From Flagellimonas zhangzhouensis (GTDB lineage Bacteria; Bacteroidota; Bacteroidia; Flavobacteriales; Flavobacteriaceae), in the NCBI RefSeq assembly GCF_900102925.1, contig NZ_FNKI01000001.1, positions 310,001 to 374,000 on the forward strand: DNA of 64,000 bases, read 5' to 3'. The notes under the pieces are model-generated. The model searched no databases. It saw nothing but the letters and a program-made list of their open reading frames with translations, and was not told the DNA's origin. A program made the position numbers and the translations under genes. Shown one piece after another: positions 55,919-64,000 of this stretch. Positions within the stretch are counted from its first letter, which is position 1. Every line of letters starts with the position of its first letter.

Positions 55919-58075
55919 ATGAAACGATTTTTCATTCTCCTATTCATAGCCTTTTTGGCATCCTGCTCCAATCCAAAATCAGACAAAACAAACAAGCCAT
56001 ATTTCACCACATGGGAACATTATTTGGGAGACCCTGAACGCACCCATTTTTCCAACCTTGATGAAATTGACACCACCAATGTGTCTCAATTAAAACTAGC
56101 TTGGAGCTACAAAAGCGGCGGTTTGCAAGAAGGTAGGACTACACAGATCCAAACCAGCCCCTTGGTGGTCGACAATGTGCTTTATGGCGTAAACGCTGCA
56201 ATTGAATTGTTTGCCGTAGATGCCAAAACAGGTGAAGAAATCTGGAAATTTTCACCCAAAACCAAAGACGAATCTGGTTTGGGATTGAATCGCGGCTTAA
56301 ATTATTGGAAATCGGATGGTGAAGCACCAAGTCGCATCTTTTTTTCGTCTGGACCAAAATTATATGCTATCAACATTCAAACGGGGGAGCCTATTTCTTC
56401 ATTTGGCAATAACGGAAGTATTGATTTACGTGATGGTTTAGGCAGAGATCCCAATAAATTGTCGGTAGTATCGAATACTCCAGGAGCTGTTTTTAAAAAC
56501 ATACTCATCCAAGGTACAAGAGTTGGAGAAGGACCTGGCTCCTCTCCAGGACATATTCGTGCCTATGATGTTCTCACTGGAGAAATCCTGTGGACATTTC
56601 ATACGATTCCACAGCCAGGCGAATTAGGTTACGATACTTGGCCTGCCGAAGCTTATAAAAAAGTAGGGGGTGCCAATAGTTGGCCTGGTATGGCATTGGA
56701 TACCGAAAAAGGTATCGTTTATGTTCCAACAGGCTCCGCCGCATTTGATTGGTACGGAGGTGACCGCGAAGGTGCCAACCTGTTTGCCAATTCCTTATTG
56801 GCTTTAAATGCAAATACAGGAGAGCGGATTTGGCATTTTCAAATGGTGCACCACGATATTTGGGATCGGGATTTGCCTGCTCCACCAAACTTGTTAGATA
56901 TTGAAAGAGATGGACAAACCATTCCAGCAGTGGCTCAAGTCACTAAAAGTGGTCATGTTTTTGTTTTCAACCGAATTACGGGAGATCCCTTGTTCCCCAT
57001 TGAAGAAAAATCATACCCAACTTCTACATTGATAGGTGAAAAAGAGTTCGAGACCCAACCCCTACCTTTAAAACCAGTGCCTTTTGCCCGTCAAATTTTA
57101 ACGGAAGCAGATTTATATGCACCAGACCGAAAAGCATTTGTGGATGATTTGGTTTTGGGAAACGAAACTGACGCAACTCCAACAGTATTGGAAAAATTCA
57201 AATCTATTACCTCAAAAGGACAATTTATCCCCATGGATACCACTGGAGTGATTTTATTCCCAGGAGCCGATGGTGGAGCTGAATGGGGAGGTGCTGCCCT
57301 CGACCCACGAAATGGGGTGATGTACGTAAATGCCAATGAAATGGCATGGATCATTAAAATGAAAGAAATTGGTGGTGATGCCGAAGGTTCTAGTTTAGGA
57401 CAAAGTTTAGCACAAATTCATTGTGCTCGTTGCCATGGTGGTGAACTGCAAGGTCTGAACGGAATACCTGAGCTTCAAAATGTGAAACTGCGATTGGAAT
57501 CTGATTCCATACAAACAATTATTCAAAAAGGGCGTGGCGCTATGCCAGGCATGCCCAACCTTTCGGAAGAAGAATCAGATGCCATAGTCGATTTCTTGAT
57601 GGGTATGGAAAAACCAAAAGATCATCGGGTAGAGAAGACTAAAATTGATGTGCCCTATTCCATTTCGAGCTTTGCTAGATTTAAAGATGACAGAGGATAT
57701 CCTGTTGTAAAACCACCATGGGGCACACTTAATGCCATTGACCTCAACTCAGGCGAATATCTTTGGACCGTTCCGTTGGGCCATGAAGAAAGTTTAAACG
57801 ACCCCAATGTACCCGTTTCAGGATTGGAAAATTATGGTGGTCCCGTGATCACCAAAGGTGGGGTACTCTTTATTGCGGCCACCAAGGATGAAAAAATCCG
57901 CGCGTTCAACATGAAAACTGGAGAACAACTTTGGGAAGACCAACTCCCTGCAGGAGGTTATGCTACTCCCATTACCTATCAAGTTGATGGCAAACAATAC
58001 CTCGTAATTTCCTGTGGTGGAGGTAAAATGGGAACTGCTTCAGGAGATGAATATAGAGCCTATGCCCTAGAATAA
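55919..58075 (+). CDS. PQQ-dependent dehydrogenase with internal cytochrome c domain
   Basis: The 718-residue protein has a lipoprotein signal ending FLASC (Cys16). Most of it is a quinoprotein beta-propeller of the glucose/alcohol dehydrogenase type (GLQEGRTTQIQTSPLVVDNV, WHFQMVHHDIWDRDLPAPPN, GGAEWGGAALDPRNGVMYVN). A cytochrome c insert with heme motif CARCH (502-506) and likely axial Met in GAMPGMPNLS interrupts it. Propeller blades resume to the end (WGTLNAIDLNSGEYLW). It oxidises a sugar or alcohol in the periplasm or at the surface and passes electrons through heme. Confidence 0.9.
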   Translation: MKRFFILLFIAFLASCSNPKSDKTNKPYFTTWEHYLGDPERTHFSNLDEIDTTNVSQLKLAWSYKSGGLQEGRTTQIQTSPLVVDNVLYGVNAAIELFAVDAKTGEEIWKFSPKTKDESGLGLNRGLNYWKSDGEAPSRIFFSSGPKLYAINIQTGEPISSFGNNGSIDLRDGLGRDPNKLSVVSNTPGAVFKNILIQGTRVGEGPGSSPGHIRAYDVLTGEILWTFHTIPQPGELGYDTWPAEAYKKVGGANSWPGMALDTEKGIVYVPTGSAAFDWYGGDREGANLFANSLLALNANTGERIWHFQMVHHDIWDRDLPAPPNLLDIERDGQTIPAVAQVTKSGHVFVFNRITGDPLFPIEEKSYPTSTLIGEKEFETQPLPLKPVPFARQILTEADLYAPDRKAFVDDLVLGNETDATPTVLEKFKSITSKGQFIPMDTTGVILFPGADGGAEWGGAALDPRNGVMYVNANEMAWIIKMKEIGGDAEGSSLGQSLAQIHCARCHGGELQGLNGIPELQNVKLRLESDSIQTIIQKGRGAMPGMPNLSEEESDAIVDFLMGMEKPKDHRVEKTKIDVPYSISSFARFKDDRGYPVVKPPWGTLNAIDLNSGEYLWTVPLGHEESLNDPNVPVSGLENYGGPVITKGGVLFIAATKDEKIRAFNMKTGEQLWEDQLPAGGYATPITYQVDGKQYLVISCGGGKMGTASGDEYRAYALE

Positions 58076-58076
58076 T

Positions 58077-59117
58077 TTAAGGCGCAGGATTTGGAATGGC
58101 TTTGTGAATTGCCTCAATACCATCCAATAGCTCATCCGAAAGATCTACATCTATACTTTCTATGTTTTCCTTAAGCTGTTCCATGGTTGTCGCACCAATA
58201 ATATTACTGGTCAAAAAAGGACGGGTATTCACAAAGGCCAATGACATCTGTGCCAAACTTAAACCATGTTCTTTGGCTAAATCAGCATACAATTGGGTAG
58301 CTTGAGTTGCCGTTTCACCACTATATCTGTTGTAATTTGGAAAAAGAGTTACCCTTGCTTTTCTAGGTGGAATTTCAGTTAGATATTTTCCACTCAACAC
58401 CCCAAAAGCCATTGGCGAATAAGCCAACAGACCGATTTGTTCCCGCATGGAAACTTCAGAAAGTCCTACTTCAAACAAACGGTTCAATAAGCTATATGGG
58501 TTTTGGATGGTCAACATTCGGGGCAAGGATTGGTGCACTTTGCTCTCCTCCAAATAACGCATGGTGCCCCAGGGCGTTTCGTTGGACAAACCAACATGAC
58601 GAATCTTTCCTTCTTCAATTAAATCACGTAGGGTTTCCAAAACCTGATGGATGTTATCATCCCAAACATCAACAGCATGGGCATTGTATCCTCGCTGTCC
58701 AAAATAGTTGGTATTTCGTTCTGGCCAGTGCAATTGAAACAAATCAATATAGTCCGTTTGCAATCGCTTTAAACTACCCTCAACCGCACTTATAATAGAT
58801 TCCTTGCTAAATCCAGTGCTTCGAATATGTTTTGCAGCATGACCAGGGCCAGCAATTTTAGAGGCCAAAACTACTTTATCCCGATTTCCTGTTTTTTTGA
58901 ACCAGTTTCCTATAATTTCTTCGGTTACCGCATACAATTCCTTTTTGGCGGGCACAGGATATAATTCAGCCGTATCAAAAAAATTGACGCCTTGATCCAA
59001 AGCATAGTCCATTTGCTCAAAAGCCTCATATTGGTTGTTCTGGCGACCCCAAGTCATGGTACCCAAGCAAATTTTACTAATTCTAATACTGGTATGTGGA
59101 ATTCTGGTATACTTCAT
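58077..59117 (-). CDS. aldo/keto reductase, Tas-like
   Basis: The 346-residue NAD(P)H-dependent oxidoreductase has the AKR tetrad regions FFDTAELYPVPAKKE (Asp and Tyr), KVVLASKIAG (Lys) and DLFQLHWPERNT (His). It also has ISKICLGTMTWGRQNNQYEA at the N-terminus, typical of the Tas/YhdN group. The physiological substrate is unknown. It converges on the PQQ dehydrogenase gene with a 1-bp gap. Confidence 0.92.
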   Translation of the reverse strand: MKYTRIPHTSIRISKICLGTMTWGRQNNQYEAFEQMDYALDQGVNFFDTAELYPVPAKKELYAVTEEIIGNWFKKTGNRDKVVLASKIAGPGHAAKHIRSTGFSKESIISAVEGSLKRLQTDYIDLFQLHWPERNTNYFGQRGYNAHAVDVWDDNIHQVLETLRDLIEEGKIRHVGLSNETPWGTMRYLEESKVHQSLPRMLTIQNPYSLLNRLFEVGLSEVSMREQIGLLAYSPMAFGVLSGKYLTEIPPRKARVTLFPNYNRYSGETATQATQLYADLAKEHGLSLAQMSLAFVNTRPFLTSNIIGATTMEQLKENIESIDVDLSDELLDGIEAIHKAIPNPAP

Positions 59118-59176
59118 GTTTCAAATTTAGGACGACTAAAGGTAGTCAATCAGAACAACTGAGTCTTACGGCAATG

Positions 59177-59941
59177 TTATTTTTCTACTTCCAATAAAAT
59201 GGGGCAATGATCGCTGTGTTTGGCCTCGGATAAAATCACCGAACGCTTTAATCGATCTTCCAAAGGTTCTGCCACCATCCCATAATCCAAACGCCATCCT
59301 TTATTATTGGCCCGTGCGTTGGCTCGGTAACTCCACCACGTATAATTATCGGGCTCTTTATTGAAATGCCTGAAACTATCAATGAAGCCACTTTTCATAA
59401 AATTTCCTATCCACTCTCGTTCCACAGGTAAAAACCCCGAAACATTTTTGTTTCGAACTGGATCATGAATATCGATGGCTTCATGACAAATATTATAATC
59501 CCCCAACACAATTAAATTGGGTCGTTCTTTCCGCAACTCATCCGCATATTTTTGAAAATCGGCCATATAGGTCAACTTAAAATCCAAACGATCCATATTA
59601 GTTCCCGACGGCAAATACATACTCATGATGGAAAGGTCTCCATAATCCGCTCGAATATTTCTTCCCTCAAAATCCATGTAGTCGATCCCCGTTCCAAATT
59701 CCACATGATCGGGCTCCTCTTTGCAAAGCAAAGCCACCCCACTATATCCTTTTTTCTGGGCACTGAACCAATAATGATGTGGGTATCCAGCCTCCTCAAA
59801 CAGATTGGTGTCCACTTGATCTTCCATGGCCTTGGTTTCCTGAAGGCAAATAATATCTGGTGAAACGGTTTGCAACCAGTCCACAAAACCTTTGTTCATG
59901 GCGGCTCGAATTCCGTTGACGTTGTATGATGCAATCTTCAT
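59177..59941 (-). CDS. xth: exodeoxyribonuclease III
   Basis: The 254-residue AP endonuclease has the family motifs in order: MKIASYNVNGIRAAMNKGFV, CLQETKAMEDQ, SGVALLCK, GDYNICHEAIDIHDP, and the C-terminal SDHCPILLEV. It cleaves abasic sites and trims 3' ends during base-excision repair. It stands alone. Confidence 0.96.
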   Translation of the reverse strand: MKIASYNVNGIRAAMNKGFVDWLQTVSPDIICLQETKAMEDQVDTNLFEEAGYPHHYWFSAQKKGYSGVALLCKEEPDHVEFGTGIDYMDFEGRNIRADYGDLSIMSMYLPSGTNMDRLDFKLTYMADFQKYADELRKERPNLIVLGDYNICHEAIDIHDPVRNKNVSGFLPVEREWIGNFMKSGFIDSFRHFNKEPDNYTWWSYRANARANNKGWRLDYGMVAEPLEDRLKRSVILSEAKHSDHCPILLEVEK

Positions 59942-60076
59942 CGAAGTAAATTTTGTCTAAAAATAGCCATTGTTGACCGCTCCCTAAAATTGAATTTGCC
60001 AATAGGCACATCAACGAAAAGAATCATGATTATCTTTCTTGCTGAATTCCCTTAATTTTAGCTCAAAATTTATCCC

Positions 60077-60631
60077 ATGACCGCACTTGTTTTGATAGAT
60101 ATTCAAAAAGGCCTCCAAGAAATGGAGTTTTACGGTACGGAAAGAAATAATCCAGAAGCAGAAGAAAATTGCATTAAACTTTTGGCATTTTTCAGAGCGA
60201 AACAAATACCTGTTTTTCATGTTAAACACAATTCCAAAAATGAAGATTCCCCATTGTTCCCAGGTAAAATGGGAAATGATTTTCATCCAGCAGTAAAACC
60301 ATTGGAGAACGAACCCATTTTTGAGAAAAACGTAAACAGTGCTTTTATTGGTACCGAATTGGAAGCACGATTAAAAACCCAAAACATTACCCATTTGGTC
60401 ATTGCAGGCCTCACCATTGAACATTGCATTTCTACTTCGGTCCGAATGGCGGCAAATCTTGGTTTTAATGTGACTTTAAGCTCTGATGCCACTGCCGCCT
60501 TTGATAAAATTGGAATTGATGGCAAACGCTATAGCTCGGATATCATTTTTCAAACCGAAATGGCCAACTTAAAGGATGAATTTGCTACCATTCAGTGTAC
60601 TTCCGCCCTTTTGGAAGAACTTGATAATTAG
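60077..60631 (+). CDS. isochorismatase-family cysteine hydrolase
   Basis: The 184-residue protein has the catalytic triad of the family: Asp in LVLIDIQKGL, Lys in EKNVNSAF, and Cys in GLTIEHCISTSVRMAANLGF. Members hydrolyse nicotinamide, carbamoyl compounds or isochorismate. The substrate cannot be assigned. It is cytosolic, and the gene lies 38 bp upstream of the oxidoreductase gene. Confidence 0.9.
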   Translation: MTALVLIDIQKGLQEMEFYGTERNNPEAEENCIKLLAFFRAKQIPVFHVKHNSKNEDSPLFPGKMGNDFHPAVKPLENEPIFEKNVNSAFIGTELEARLKTQNITHLVIAGLTIEHCISTSVRMAANLGFNVTLSSDATAAFDKIGIDGKRYSSDIIFQTEMANLKDEFATIQCTSALLEELDN

Positions 60632-60669
60632 TTCTTATTTTTATAGAAATCAATATCCACATAGCTCAA

Positions 60670-61776
60670 ATGGTACGATCGGCACTTTTCATTTTGACAT
60701 TCTTGTTTTTCGTGAACATGCAACTGATTGCACAGTCCGAACCACTAAAAGTTGGTGTCGCAGGACTATCCCACTCCCACGTTCATTCCATTTTGGGTCG
60801 AAAGGATATAGGTGATATAAAAATTGTGGGCATAGCGGAACCCAATCGTGAACTTGCGCAACGATATTCAGAACAGCACGGTTTTTCAATGGATTTGGTC
60901 TACAATAGCTTGGAAGAAATGATTGTCGCCACCCAACCAGAAGCCGTCACCGCTTTTGGAAGCATTTTTGAGCATTTGAAAGTGGTAGAAACCTGTGCAC
61001 CTAAAGGAATACATGTGATGGTAGAAAAACCTTTGGCCGTTAGCATGGAGCATGCCAAAAAAATGAAAGCACTTGCACAAAAACATAACATCCACTTGCT
61101 CACCAACTACGAAACCACGTGGTACCCGACGAATCATGAAGCTAAAACTCTTTTGGATAATGGAAAAATTGGTTCCCTCCATAAAGTTGTTGTTCGAGAT
61201 GGCCATCGAGGGCCTGTGAAAATTGGCGTAAATGAAGAGTTTTTAGAGTGGCTTCAGGATCCTGTGCTCAATGGAGGTGGCGCCATAACCGATTTCGGTT
61301 GTTACGGAGCAAACCTTAGCACATGGCTTTTAAAAGGAAAAAAACCGAATACCGTTACAGCGGTAACTCAGCAACTTCAACCAGAAAACAATCCAAATGT
61401 AGATGACGATGCCGTTATTATCCTAACCTATGATGATTGCCAAGCCGTTTTGCAACCCTCTTGGAACTGGCCGATTGGCAGAAAAGACATGGAACTTTAC
61501 GGTCTAACGGGTGCAATTTTTGCCGACAACAGAAACACGCTTCGTGTTCGAATGGCAGAGGGCTATGATGGCTACGATGAAGAAATTACTACCTTGGAAG
61601 AAAGAACCTATCCATACAATGATCCTTTTGCATTATTAGTAGGAGTGGTTCGTGGCTCCATTCAATTAAATCCAGAAGACCTAACGGCATTGGAAAATAA
61701 CATGACCGTAGTTGAAATTTTGGATGCCGCTCGCAAAAGCGCCAAAACAGGCAAAACTATCAAGCTAAAAAAATAA
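60670..61776 (+). CDS. Gfo/Idh/MocA family oxidoreductase with N-terminal signal peptide
   Basis: The 368-residue protein starts with a Sec-type signal (MVRSALFILTFLFFVNMQLI then AQSEP). A Rossmann domain follows (KVGVAGLSHSHVHSILGRKD, VGIAEPNRELAQRYSEQHGF, MVEKPLAVSMEHA with the EKP motif) and the C-terminal Gfo/Idh fold. There is no twin-arginine motif. Export of an NAD(P)-binding oxidoreductase is unusual, as a Sec-exported protein would have to acquire cofactor outside. The TonB receptor gene follows after 19 bp. The substrate is probably a sugar derivative. Confidence 0.87.
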   Translation: MVRSALFILTFLFFVNMQLIAQSEPLKVGVAGLSHSHVHSILGRKDIGDIKIVGIAEPNRELAQRYSEQHGFSMDLVYNSLEEMIVATQPEAVTAFGSIFEHLKVVETCAPKGIHVMVEKPLAVSMEHAKKMKALAQKHNIHLLTNYETTWYPTNHEAKTLLDNGKIGSLHKVVVRDGHRGPVKIGVNEEFLEWLQDPVLNGGGAITDFGCYGANLSTWLLKGKKPNTVTAVTQQLQPENNPNVDDDAVIILTYDDCQAVLQPSWNWPIGRKDMELYGLTGAIFADNRNTLRVRMAEGYDGYDEEITTLEERTYPYNDPFALLVGVVRGSIQLNPEDLTALENNMTVVEILDAARKSAKTGKTIKLKK

Positions 61777-61795
61777 CACCCCTTTAGTACCAAAA

Positions 61796-63856
61796 ATGAG
61801 AGTTACCATCGCATTCATTTGCTTTCTATTACCCATCATTCTAATAGCTCAAATTTCTCCCAAAGACTCCATTACCCAATTGGAAGAAGTGATCTTGACC
61901 CAAGAATCCATACCAAAAAAAGCTACAGGAATCACCCCTTCCTCGACCATATCCACCCAATCTTTTGAACGTTTCAACCCAACGGATATTCCATCCGCCA
62001 TGAACCAGATTTCTGGGGTGTATATTCTTTCTGGAGCCATCAACACCAATAGAATAACGGTTCGGGGTATAGGGGCAAGAACACCCTACGGCACCAATAA
62101 ATTACGCATGTATTTTAATGGCATCCCCGTGACCAATGGCACTGGCTCATCTACGATTGAGGCGTACGATTTTGAGAATTTAGGTAGTGTAGAAGTCATA
62201 AAAGGGCCAAAGGGCACTGTTTTTGGTTCCAATTTAGGTGGTGCAATTTTATTGGACACCAAACCATCCGTGGAAGATGAAACCCAACTGCTGAACTCAT
62301 TTTCGGTAGGTTCGTACAACATGCTCAAGGACAACCTTACCTTTTCACATTCAGAAAAAGATTTTAAGCTATCCTTAAGTTACAATCATATGGAAACGGA
62401 TGGCTACCGACAGAACAATCAGTTTAATAGGGATGGTATTTTGTTGAATTCCCAATTCAAAACTGGAGAAAAAAGTAGTATAGCCGTTTTAGTGAATTAT
62501 ATCGACTACACTGCCCATATCGCAAGTTCCATCAACCAGACCTATTTGGAAGAAGACCCCACAAGGGCAGCCTCCAATTGGTTGGCCGCACAAGGTTATG
62601 AAGCCAATAAATATCTTTTGACGGGCCTATCACACACCTTTCAATTTTCTGAAAAGCTGGAAAATACCACAAGTATTTTCTACACCTATTTAGACCATTA
62701 CGAACCTCGGCCTTTCAATATTTTGGACGAGTACACCAACGGATTCGGACTTCGAACAAATTTTGCTGGGAATTGGGGTAAGTCGCAATTCACCTTTGGT
62801 GGCGAGTTGTATAAAGACGAATACCACTGGGGCACTTTTGAAAATTTATATCAAGAGAATGATGGAAATGGCAGCTTGCAAGGTGATCCATTGAGCAACA
62901 ACAAAGAATTTCGAAGACAGTTCAATCTGTTCGGAACTTTTACTTATCTAGTCACCTCAAAATTATCGGCACAGCTAGGCCTTAATTTAAACAAGACATT
63001 TTATGATTTCAGGGATTTGTTTAATCAAGGAGAAAACAATGCATCAGCCGAACGTGATTTTGATGCCATTTTGTTGCCCAATCTTGGATTGAATTATCAA
63101 ATGGAAGATGGCAAAATTTACGCCAATATCAGCAGGGGGTTTTCCAATCCAAGTCTGGAGGAAACCCTAACTCCTAATGGTATTATCAACCCAGATATTG
63201 CCCAAGAAACTGGAGTAAACTATGAGTTGGGAAGTGAATGGTTATTGTTTCAAAAAAGACTTTCTGCTAATGTTACGGTCTACCGAATGAATGTAAAAAA
63301 CCTTTTGGTGTCACAACGAGTAGGCGAAGACCAATATATTGGCAGAAATGCTGGAAAAACAAGACACCAAGGTTTGGAACTCGACCTACAATACCGTGGA
63401 AAGCTTTCTCAAACCTTAATCTTAACCCCTTACCTCAGTTATACCTTGAACGACCATAGTTTTGTGGATTTTGTAGATGGGGATAACGATTATTCTGGAA
63501 ATCCACTTACTGGGGTGCCAATGCATCGAATCAGTTCTGGGTTGGATGTGCAACACTCAAACGGTTTACAATTGAATCTTACCCATCAGTTTGTGGACAA
63601 AATTCCGTTAACGGACGCCAATTCGGCCTATAGCGATGCTTTCAATGTGTTCCACGCCAAGCTTGGTTATCGAACCTCAATTTCTCAAAATATTAGTTTA
63701 GGATTAAATGCTAGAGTCAATAATATTTTTGATAGCAACTATGCCCAATCTGTTCTGATCAATGCGGTAGGTTTTGGAGGGGCACAACCTAGATATTTTT
63801 ACCCTGGAAATGGACGAAATTATTTTGGTGGGGTGAAGTTAAACTATGTTTTTTAA
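61796..63856 (+). CDS. TonB-dependent receptor, siderophore/small-ligand type
   Basis: The 686-residue receptor has a signal peptide (to about 19, IILIAQ). A TonB-box-like EEVILTQESIP follows, with plug motifs PSAMNQISGVYILSGAINTN, TVRGIGARTPYGTNKLRMYF and VEVIKGPKGTVFGSNLGGAI, and a barrel ending KLNYVF. There is no CarboxypepD_reg domain or SusD. It is 19 bp downstream of the exported oxidoreductase gene, so they probably share a transcript and a substrate class. Confidence 0.92.
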   Translation: MRVTIAFICFLLPIILIAQISPKDSITQLEEVILTQESIPKKATGITPSSTISTQSFERFNPTDIPSAMNQISGVYILSGAINTNRITVRGIGARTPYGTNKLRMYFNGIPVTNGTGSSTIEAYDFENLGSVEVIKGPKGTVFGSNLGGAILLDTKPSVEDETQLLNSFSVGSYNMLKDNLTFSHSEKDFKLSLSYNHMETDGYRQNNQFNRDGILLNSQFKTGEKSSIAVLVNYIDYTAHIASSINQTYLEEDPTRAASNWLAAQGYEANKYLLTGLSHTFQFSEKLENTTSIFYTYLDHYEPRPFNILDEYTNGFGLRTNFAGNWGKSQFTFGGELYKDEYHWGTFENLYQENDGNGSLQGDPLSNNKEFRRQFNLFGTFTYLVTSKLSAQLGLNLNKTFYDFRDLFNQGENNASAERDFDAILLPNLGLNYQMEDGKIYANISRGFSNPSLEETLTPNGIINPDIAQETGVNYELGSEWLLFQKRLSANVTVYRMNVKNLLVSQRVGEDQYIGRNAGKTRHQGLELDLQYRGKLSQTLILTPYLSYTLNDHSFVDFVDGDNDYSGNPLTGVPMHRISSGLDVQHSNGLQLNLTHQFVDKIPLTDANSAYSDAFNVFHAKLGYRTSISQNISLGLNARVNNIFDSNYAQSVLINAVGFGGAQPRYFYPGNGRNYFGGVKLNYVF

Positions 63857-63906
63857 GCATTTGATTTAGAAGATCGGCCTATCTTTAAAATCAAAACAGA
63901 CTGACC

Positions 63907-64000
63907 ATGAGCGAAATAGATCAATATATTGCCAAGTTTCCAGAAGAAGTTCAGGAACATCTGTTAAAAATCAGAAGTCTTATTAAAAAGTTAGCGCCAG
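63907..64000 (+). CDS. DUF1801/YdhG-like protein, N-terminal fragment (cut by window edge)
   Basis: ATG 63907 opens a frame still running at the end of the window. The 31 visible residues start MSEIDQYIAKFPEEVQEHLL and end KIRSLIKKLAP, the typical beginning of DUF1801 iron-chaperone-like proteins (YdhG family). Nothing more can be said from the fragment. Confidence 0.75.
   Translation, partial: MSEIDQYIAKFPEEVQEHLLKIRSLIKKLAP

Overview
The window looks like chromosome of a marine or soil member of the Flavobacteriaceae (Bacteroidota). The evidence is the gliding genes gldE/gldD in a mutY-ssb-gldE-gldD block, five TonB-dependent receptors (one cut by the left edge), DUF4270, a one-domain glycogen synthase beside panCD, an epsilon subunit without its helical domain beside atpD, AT-rich DNA, and TAnnTTTG-type -7 promoter boxes. 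I see no rRNA, tRNA, CRISPR array, phage or insertion sequence. This is mostly core genome with small transport islands.

Layout. 1-6.6 kb (minus strand) is a probable thiamine salvage region. A TPP riboswitch precedes an outer-membrane receptor. Upstream lies an overlapping gene run: thiamine-binding (DUF77) protein, PnuC-type transporter, NadR-like P-loop kinase, and DUF4301, which carries pyrophosphorylase-like motifs. A phosphopantetheinyl transferase heads the run. 6.6-12 kb holds ahcY, a DUF3332 lipoprotein, a D-threonine-aldolase-like enzyme and convergent eutBC. 12-17.8 kb is a phytase locus: beta-propeller phytase, TonB receptor and a membrane-anchored TPR/LuxR-type regulator. 17.9-23.5 kb holds rpmA/rplU (L21 with a long tail), a DUF4199 membrane protein, a paired M16 peptidase operon and a small lipoprotein. 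23.5-29.7 kb holds gldD, gldE, ssb, mutY, HU, a 29-residue basic mS38/COX24-like protein, RNase E/G and recX.

29.7-36.5 kb holds a JmjC-like cupin protein, a TonB receptor divergent from a MocR-type regulator that has lost its PLP lysine, a flotillin/NfeD pair and a beta-ketoacyl synthase remnant. 36.5-41 kb holds a GT39-like membrane glycosyltransferase, a DUF2007 protein, an M61 peptidase, a GNAT enzyme and a 45-residue membrane protein. 41-46.3 kb holds atpD/atpC and a TonB receptor with a palindrome over its likely promoter. 46.3-55.9 kb holds glmS, DUF4270, the short GT5 protein, and divergently panC-panD-flippase-like-pseudo-esterase-radA. 55.9-64 kb holds a PQQ dehydrogenase with an internal cytochrome c domain, an aldo/keto reductase, exonuclease III, a cysteine hydrolase, an exported Gfo/Idh/MocA protein, a TonB receptor and the start of a DUF1801 protein.

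The best candidates for something new are (1) the thiamine region, with a kinase and a nucleotidyltransferase-like protein tied to the transporter; (2) the MocR/TonB pair with a Lys-to-Gln change at the Schiff-base site; (3) very small membrane or basic proteins at 2571, 27363 and 40899; and (4) the conserved-looking but catalytically stripped esterase in the pantothenate gene run. All functional assignments come from reading motifs and gene order; no searches were run.
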